A stretch of DNA of 64,000 nt. It comes from Paenibacillus elgii NBRC 100335 (GTDB taxonomy: Bacteria > Bacillota > Bacilli > Paenibacillales > NBRC-103111). Below are positions 59,311 through 64,000 of the stretch, piece by piece. A program made the position numbers and the translations under genes. Numbering within the stretch: the stretch's first letter is position 1; each line of letters starts with the position of its first letter. The notes below the pieces were generated by a model that made no database searches, was not told the DNA's origin, and saw only the letters and a program-made list of their open reading frames with translations. Where the stretch lies: positions 1 to 64,000 of the forward strand of contig NZ_BIMB01000029.1 in assembly GCF_004000865.1 (NCBI RefSeq). Reading direction: 5' to 3'.

Positions 59311-59554
59311 GGGAAGTCGTCATCATAAAGCTGGGGAAGCGCATCGGACAAGGATATACGGCAGAAGTATTTGAATGGGGGAGCGATAAAATCATCGTTC
59401 CGGCCCCCCACCGGAGACTTGATGGAATACGAATGGCGGATCAGCCGCCAAGTGGCCGGGCTCGGACTGCCGGTGCCCGTGGTTTGTGGAGAGCATAACG
59501 GAGGAGGAGCGGAGCAAGCTCCGGGAGTTGGCGAACCGGCAGCTTAACGGGTAA
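59311..59554 (+). pseudogene. Decayed aminoglycoside-phosphotransferase-like kinase gene
   Basis: Three fragments of one kinase are visible in order. From about 59328 the frame reads KLGKRIGQGYTAEVFEWG, an APH-type glycine loop. After a shift, MEYEWRISRQVAGLGLPVP (from 59432) is the next conserved helix. After a large deletion, ITEEERSKLRELANRQLNG ends at the TAA at 59554, a typical C-terminus. The catalytic loop is missing entirely. AAGGGGA lies upstream, but the start position holds ATC. About 240 bases remain of a gene that should be near 800. Confidence 0.65.
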
Positions 59555-59570
59555 GGCGCAGCTATATAAA

Positions 59571-59615
59571 AAGCACCTCTAGCGCTCGGTGGATTCACCG
59601 GTGCCGGAGGTGCTT
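59571..59615 (-). terminator. Terminator of the D-amino-acid operon
   Basis: AAGCACCTC and GAGGTGCTT form a perfect 9-bp stem; on the minus strand it is followed by TTTATATAG, 40 bases after the RidA stop. Confidence 0.65.
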
Positions 59616-59654
59616 CTAAATGTAATCCGACCGTTTACGACATCTTCGATTCGC

Positions 59655-60119
59655 TTAGTCGCGGATTTCTACAATCAGCTCGATTTCCACCGGTGTGTGG
59701 AACGGAAGGTCGCTCGTGCCGATCGCGGAGCGAGCGTGTTTGCCGTTCTCGCCGAAGACGGCGACGAGCAGGTCGGATGCGCCGTTCATAACATACGGCT
59801 GGTCGCCGAAGCCCGGCGTGCTGTTGACGAAGCCGAGCAGCTTGACGATTTTGACCACGCGGTCGAGGTCGCCCAGGTAGCCTTTCAGCACGGCCAGGCA
59901 GTTGATGATCGTTTGGCGGGCCGCTTCTTGGCCTTGCTCGATCGTTACGTCCTTGCCCAGCTTGCCTTCGTACATCAATTCGCCGTTAATGCGGCAATCT
60001 TGACCGGACAAATAGAGCAGGTTGCCGGTCCGGTTGCACGGAATGTACGTAAAGCGCGGCTCCGGGGACGGGGGCAAAGTAATGCCGAGTTCTTGTAAAC
60101 GCTGTTCGATTTGGGACAT
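59655..60119 (-). CDS. RidA/YjgF-family enamine/imine deaminase
   Basis: A 154-residue RidA-family protein. RidA hydrolyses reactive 2-aminoacrylate and related imines formed by PLP enzymes. Visible family features are the GNLLYLSGQ strand (about 32-40), VKLLGFVNSTPGFGDQPYV and the C-terminal VEIELIVEI. It belongs to the longer subgroup, with an extra N-terminal helix. GGAGG lies 11 bases before the ATG. It is the last gene of an operon with a D-serine dehydratase-like enzyme, whose reaction makes 2-aminoacrylate, so detoxification or faster release of the keto acid is the natural role. Confidence 0.87.
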   Translation of the reverse strand: MSQIEQRLQELGITLPPSPEPRFTYIPCNRTGNLLYLSGQDCRINGELMYEGKLGKDVTIEQGQEAARQTIINCLAVLKGYLGDLDRVVKIVKLLGFVNSTPGFGDQPYVMNGASDLLVAVFGENGKHARSAIGTSDLPFHTPVEIELIVEIRD

Positions 60120-60149
60120 AAATAGGATACCTCCGATAGTTTCGTTAAA

Positions 60150-61754
60150 TTAATGGGTGCAGCACGACGCTGCACGAATAAGTCCGCCCTCGCGGGCATG
60201 CGTGTGTTGGTCGCCGGTGAGTGTTGTTTTGCCCGCTACAATGACGTGCGAGATGCCGTTCGGATACTGTCTTGGCTCTTCGAACGTGGCAAGATCCCGG
60301 ATCGTATCCGGGTTGAAGACGGTCAGATCCGCGGCATAGCCGGGAACGATCAGTCCGCGCTTGCCGAGCTTGAAACGCTGCGCCGGGAACGATGTCAGCT
60401 TGCGGACCGCTTCCTCCAGCGACAGCACGCGCTGGTCGCGCACGTATTTGGCGAAGACGCGAGGGAACGTGCCGTACAGCCGGGGATGCGGCTTGCCGGT
60501 TTCGCAAGTCAGGCTGTCGGAAGCGATCAGCGACTTTTCATAGCGAACCACCTGCGAGACATCGTCATCCGACATGTGGAAGTACACGATCGAGATGCGG
60601 CCTTCCTCTTCCAGCAGCAGGTCCATCATGCAATCCGCCGGATGTTGGCCGCGCTCCTCGCTGATTTCTGCGATATGCTTGCCTTCCAGATGCCGGTTTT
60701 TCTCGGTATGCACCGCCGAGATGACAACGCTCTGCCAGCCGGTGGAGCAGACGAGGTTGTCCCAATCGTCCTGCTCGCGGCCGAGCTCCTCGCGGATGCG
60801 GGCGCGCAGCGAAGGATCGCGGAACGCTTCCAGTGTGCCTTCGATACCGCCTTCAAGCACCCATGGCGGAAGGACAGTTGTCAGCGTTGTAGAGCCCGCG
60901 TGGTAAGGGTACACGTCGCAGGTCACGTCCATGCCGCGGGCCCGGGCGTCCTCGATCAGCTCCAGCGCCTCCAGCACCTTGCCCCAGTTGCGCTTGCCGG
61001 CCGCCTTCAAATGGCTGATATGCAGCGGCACGCCGGCTTTCTCCGCAATCCAGATCACTTCCTTGACCGAAGGAATCAGATTGTTGCCTTCGCCGCGGAT
61101 GTGCGTGGAGAACAGTCCGTCGTACTTCGGCAGGATCGAGCACAGCTCCGCGATTTCCTCCTTGGCCGTATAGCTGCCGGGGGCGTACAGCAGGCCGATG
61201 GACAGCCCGATGGCGCCCGCCCGCAGCCCTTCCTCCAGCATCAGCTTCATGCGCTCCAGCTCGTGCGGCGCAGCCGGACGGTTCGCAAAGCCCATGACAG
61301 CGATGCGCAGCGCGCCGTGCGCGACGTAGGTGGCGACGTTCTCCGACGGGCCGGAGCGGGCCAGATGCTCCATGTACTGCTCGACGGTTTCCCACGGCCA
61401 AGCCCAGTCCGTCTTGCCGAGCACCGGCTGAACATAGCTTTGCAGCAACTCGGCGCGCTCCTTCACGAAGGGAGCCGGCGCGAGTCCGCAGTTGCCGACG
61501 ACTTCCGTCGTCACGCCCTGCCGGATTTTGATCTCGCTGTGCGGATGGTCGAAAATCATCAGGTCGGAGTGGCAATGGCCGTCGATAAATCCGGGAGCGA
61601 TCACTTGGCGGTGCGCGTCGATGACGCTTCTCGCTTCCTGCTCCACCCGGCCGACGGCGGCGATCCGCCCGTCTTTCACACCGACGTCGCCGAAAAACCA
61701 AGGGTTTCCGGTGCCGTCCGCAATACGCCCGTTACGAATGATAAGATCCAGCAT
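60150..61754 (-). CDS. N-acyl-D-amino-acid deacylase (D-aminoacylase)
   Basis: A 534-residue amidohydrolase-superfamily enzyme that cuts N-acyl-D-amino acids into a D-amino acid and a carboxylate. The metal motif is GFIDGHCHSDLM (HxH, about residue 66), the bridging Cys lies in VVGNCGLAPAP (about 95), and STHIRGEG and PLHISHLKAAG supply the later His ligands. The C-terminal GYAADLTVFNPDTI is a typical amidohydrolase ending. GGGGAGGG precedes the ATG. It lies 19 bases after the D-serine dehydratase-like gene and 30 bases before ridA, as one operon for use of D-amino-acid derivatives. Confidence 0.92.
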   Translation of the reverse strand: MLDLIIRNGRIADGTGNPWFFGDVGVKDGRIAAVGRVEQEARSVIDAHRQVIAPGFIDGHCHSDLMIFDHPHSEIKIRQGVTTEVVGNCGLAPAPFVKERAELLQSYVQPVLGKTDWAWPWETVEQYMEHLARSGPSENVATYVAHGALRIAVMGFANRPAAPHELERMKLMLEEGLRAGAIGLSIGLLYAPGSYTAKEEIAELCSILPKYDGLFSTHIRGEGNNLIPSVKEVIWIAEKAGVPLHISHLKAAGKRNWGKVLEALELIEDARARGMDVTCDVYPYHAGSTTLTTVLPPWVLEGGIEGTLEAFRDPSLRARIREELGREQDDWDNLVCSTGWQSVVISAVHTEKNRHLEGKHIAEISEERGQHPADCMMDLLLEEEGRISIVYFHMSDDDVSQVVRYEKSLIASDSLTCETGKPHPRLYGTFPRVFAKYVRDQRVLSLEEAVRKLTSFPAQRFKLGKRGLIVPGYAADLTVFNPDTIRDLATFEEPRQYPNGISHVIVAGKTTLTGDQHTHAREGGLIRAASCCTH

Positions 61755-61773
61755 GATTACGAGCCCTCCCCGC

Positions 61774-62880
61774 TTACTGCAGCTTGCCGCGCGCCAGAAC
61801 GGCCCGCTCCTCATAGTTGTCGCCGCTCTTGAAATAGACTTTGTCATGCAGATTGACCGTGCTGCAAATATGATTCGGGATGATGTGCAGCACATCGCCG
61901 GCCTTCAGGCCGGAAGCTTGGGCAGCGGGACCGAGCCGCAGCATGCCGTGCTCCTCCGACATCCGCTCCAGCACCGCGTCCTCCAGCTCGACGATGTGCC
62001 CGAAGCCTTGCAGTTGCATCGGGTCTGTGTTCGGCTGCACGTCTGTGGCGAACGTCTTGCTTCCTCCGTCGACCACGGCCAGATCGGCGGCCGGCCGGCT
62101 GACGACCGTCACGCGGACGGCGCCGGCGCAATCGCCGAGCGAGCAGACACCGAGGCGGGCCTGCATCCGGTCCTGGAACACGTAAGTGCCCGGCCGGATT
62201 TCGGTCACGCCTGGGACCACAGCAGCTTGAACGCCTGTCGGCGTGGAGCCGACGCTGACGTCCGCGATCGGCACGCCCTTCGCGCGAATGCGGTCCGCGA
62301 GCTCGGCCATCAGCCGGCCTTCCTCAGCGCCGGCCGCTTGCAGATCGAGCGTCGGCTTACCGCCGAGCAGCGCGCCGCGGAACGTGTAGATGCCCGTCAG
62401 GCGCAGGCCTTCCATTGCGTGGATAGCGGATGCCAGCGCTTCCGCCTGATCGTACGGCACGCCTGTCCGGCGCAGACCGGTATCGATTTCGAGGCGGACC
62501 TGCAGCTCGCGTCCGGCCTCAAGGGCGGCTTGGGACAGCAGCTTGGCTCCGTCCAGACTGTCGACGCCGACGATCAGCTCGATTTGCCCGCTAAGCCGTA
62601 TCGCACGTGCGATTTTGGCCGGGGTGACGAGCGGATAGGCGATAAAAATGTTCTTGATGCCGTGCTCCGCCATCACTTCCGCCTCGGACACTTTCGCAAC
62701 GGTGATGCCTACCGCGCCGGCGTCCAACTGCTTCTGCGCGACCCATGGCATTTTGTGCGTCTTGGCATGAGGCCGCAGCGCGATGCCGAGCCTTTTGGCC
62801 GAGTCGGCCATGGAACGGATGTTGCGCTCCATGACGTCCGTGTCGATGATTACGCTGGGGGTATCCAGTCGGTCGTTCAT
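61774..62880 (-). CDS. D-serine dehydratase/D-threonine aldolase-like PLP enzyme
   Basis: A 368-residue fold-type III PLP enzyme (alanine-racemase-like N-domain). The PLP Lys is Lys40 in RPHAKTHK; EIDTGLRRTGV and VSVGSTPTG bind the cofactor. The C-terminal D-ser_dehydrat domain keeps the zinc ligands His and Cys in IPNHICSTVN. Members either split D-threonine to glycine and acetaldehyde or dehydrate D-serine to 2-aminoacrylate and then pyruvate. ridA in the same operon favours the dehydratase reaction. The ATG at 62880 follows a weak GGGAGTGAG; an ATG six codons upstream is the alternative. It is the first gene of the operon. Confidence 0.9.
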   Translation of the reverse strand: MNDRLDTPSVIIDTDVMERNIRSMADSAKRLGIALRPHAKTHKMPWVAQKQLDAGAVGITVAKVSEAEVMAEHGIKNIFIAYPLVTPAKIARAIRLSGQIELIVGVDSLDGAKLLSQAALEAGRELQVRLEIDTGLRRTGVPYDQAEALASAIHAMEGLRLTGIYTFRGALLGGKPTLDLQAAGAEEGRLMAELADRIRAKGVPIADVSVGSTPTGVQAAVVPGVTEIRPGTYVFQDRMQARLGVCSLGDCAGAVRVTVVSRPAADLAVVDGGSKTFATDVQPNTDPMQLQGFGHIVELEDAVLERMSEEHGMLRLGPAAQASGLKAGDVLHIIPNHICSTVNLHDKVYFKSGDNYEERAVLARGKLQ

Positions 62881-63156
62881 CGTCTCACTCACTCCCATAA
62901 TATTTCGAATATTCTGATAAGCATAAGAGCGCCGCCCTGATTCGAGCCGAATTCCCCTCTTCAGACCGGTCGTTTCCGGGGGCTGAATGGTCCCCGGGTC
63001 ATTCTGAGAAAGATACTAACATAATCCAGCGCGAAATCAAACAAAAAGTTTTTTTGGTTGAAAAAAAGTATGTTAGCTTCCCCTTAGAAATGTGCTAGTA
63101 TTAAGGCATCGCAACGCTTACAATTCCATTTCCAAGCTAAACGGGGGAACGACACA

Positions 63157-64000
63157 ATGAAACGGTGGCTGTCGAAGTCGCTCAAACACAAGCTGTCCCT
63201 GCTGCTGCTGATTGCGATTGTCCTGCCGCTGCTCGCCACAGGAGCGGTTTCGTACAATATAGCGACCTCCGCCACGGAGGAGAAGGCGAAGCAATCGGGC
63301 ATGAACACGCTGCGTCAAATTGCGGACAAGCTGGAGTTCGTTATACAGGACGTCGAGAACATGTCCCTGTTTATTATCGGCCAGCGAGAGGTTCAGGCGT
63401 ATCTGGACAACGACCGGGAGGACGTGGCCCGCTATACGCTGAACGTCGGCTTTTTGACCAATCTGGCCTTTTCCAAAAAATACATTTCCAACATCACGAT
63501 CAATTCGGCCAACGGCTATCCGCCGCTGTCGAACACGACGGTGCTTTATTCGGGCCTGCCGGACGTGCTCCGCAAAAATGAGGAAATTTACCGAAACAGC
63601 ACCAAGTGGTGGACTCCGCTGTACGAGAATCAGACGACGGAAGGGCTGAAGAAGGTCGTCTCCCTTGTCCGTCCGATCCGCAACGTGAACAACTTCAAGC
63701 CGCTCGGCGAGCTGTCCATCAGCTTGGACGAAGCCGAGATTGCCCGCTACTTGAAGGAATCCGGCTGGGAAGCCAAAGGCTTCGTGCTGCTGCTGGACGC
63801 GAACAACCGGATTTTATCCGGCGGCGAGTCCGCGTGGCTGAACCGTCCGGTCAGCGAGCCGTTCCCGGATATCGGGCCGATGGCGGAAGGGAGCGGCGTT
63901 CTCAATTACGGCCACGGGGACGGGCAGAAAACGATTTTGTACTACACGCTCCCGAGCCTGAACTGGAAGCTGGTCGGCTTCATCCCGACCCAAATCTATA
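63157..64000 (+). CDS. YesM-like sensor histidine kinase, N-terminal part (runs off the window)
   Basis: The frame opens at the ATG at 63157 after GGGGGA and is still open at the window edge, giving 281 residues. A membrane helix (LSLLLLIAIVLPLLATGAVSY, about 14-34) is followed by an extracellular dCache-like domain with YISNITINSANG, STKWWTPLYENQ and VSLVRPIRNVNN. This is the N-terminal layout of a YesM-type kinase like the one at 16839; the second helix, HAMP, His and ATPase regions would lie beyond 64000. It is divergent from the D-amino-acid operon. Its ligand and partner regulator are not visible. Confidence 0.8.
   Translation, partial: MKRWLSKSLKHKLSLLLLIAIVLPLLATGAVSYNIATSATEEKAKQSGMNTLRQIADKLEFVIQDVENMSLFIIGQREVQAYLDNDREDVARYTLNVGFLTNLAFSKKYISNITINSANGYPPLSNTTVLYSGLPDVLRKNEEIYRNSTKWWTPLYENQTTEGLKKVVSLVRPIRNVNNFKPLGELSISLDEAEIARYLKESGWEAKGFVLLLDANNRILSGGESAWLNRPVSEPFPDIGPMAEGSGVLNYGHGDGQKTILYYTLPSLNWKLVGFIPTQIY

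Noticed and set aside
60153..61832. A 559-codon open frame antisense to the D-aminoacylase gene
   Set aside because: It is a by-product of GC-rich codon use: the opposite strand has clear catalytic motifs, a ribosome site and operon context, while this frame has a His/Arg/Gln-rich composition and no family features.
1..64000. A prophage, integrative element or insertion sequence
   Set aside because: I found no integrase, transposase, phage structural gene or tRNA-end duplication; only decayed genes and short repeats suggest past rearrangement.

Overview
The window looks like chromosomal DNA from a spore-forming, Gram-positive bacterium of the Paenibacillaceae, most likely Paenibacillus. The grounds are moderately GC-rich coding sequence, strong AAGGAGG-type ribosome sites with frequent TTG and GTG starts, many lipoprotein signals, S-layer homology (SLH) domains, copper-amine-oxidase-like stalk domains, a YesM/YesN-type sensor pair, a cspA-ydjO pair and a sortase-B haem locus. 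I saw no rRNA, tRNA, CRISPR array, integrase or transposase gene.

Layout. 1-4.1 kb: small membrane or exported proteins, a decayed membrane-anchored gene, a lipoprotein, a WYL regulator and a zinc-ribbon protein. 4.2-7.2 kb: a YhhN-type membrane enzyme, an aldehyde dehydrogenase and a fatty-acid-hydroxylase-like enzyme. 7.2-11.4 kb: a MarR repressor divergent from an efflux operon (HlyD adaptor, DHA2 pump), with a perfect palindrome in the shared promoter, then a WrbA-like flavoprotein and an Ala/Pro-rich anchored protein. 11.4-11.9 kb: a gene-free stretch with a cluster of DnaA-box-like nonamers. 11.9-15.1 kb: a sugar-cation symporter gene broken by an in-frame TGA, a TM2 protein, a cold-shock gene with a long structured leader, ydjO and a methyltransferase. 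15.2-19.6 kb: a translationally coupled three-gene sugar-sensing system (response regulator, sensor kinase, sugar-binding lipoprotein).

19.6-31.9 kb is the most distinctive region: a haem-uptake island with divergent Fur-controlled promoters. The minus-strand operon is binding lipoprotein, permease, ATPase and IsdG-type haem oxygenase. The plus-strand operon is a sortase-anchored NEAT protein, a secreted NEAT protein, a 1233-residue NEAT/SLH protein, isdE, permease, ATPase and sortase B. The parts fit a relay: the S-layer-bound NEAT protein and the free hemophore capture haem, IsdC passes it through the wall, one or two ABC importers bring it in, and IsdG opens the ring.

31.9-36.1 kb: a nested-palindrome element, then mglBAC (galactose-type ABC importer) behind an activator-style promoter with 21-bp-spaced direct repeats. 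36.1-45.2 kb: a zinc-ribbon membrane protein, a YeiH exporter, a stalk-domain lipoprotein, an LdcB/VanY-type carboxypeptidase divergent from an ECF sigma/anti-sigma pair, interspersed and tandem repeats, a DUF6526-like protein, an AlkD-like glycosylase and a nitroreductase. 45.4-53.8 kb: an operon of an SLH lipoprotein and a 2415-residue secreted multidomain protein. 54-59.3 kb: a truncated gene, queF, a Fur-boxed siderophore/haem ATPase, a luciferase-like monooxygenase and a polysaccharide deacetylase. 59.3-62.9 kb: a decayed kinase gene and a D-amino-acid catabolic operon (D-serine dehydratase-like enzyme, N-acyl-D-amino-acid deacylase, RidA). The window ends inside a second YesM-like sensor kinase.
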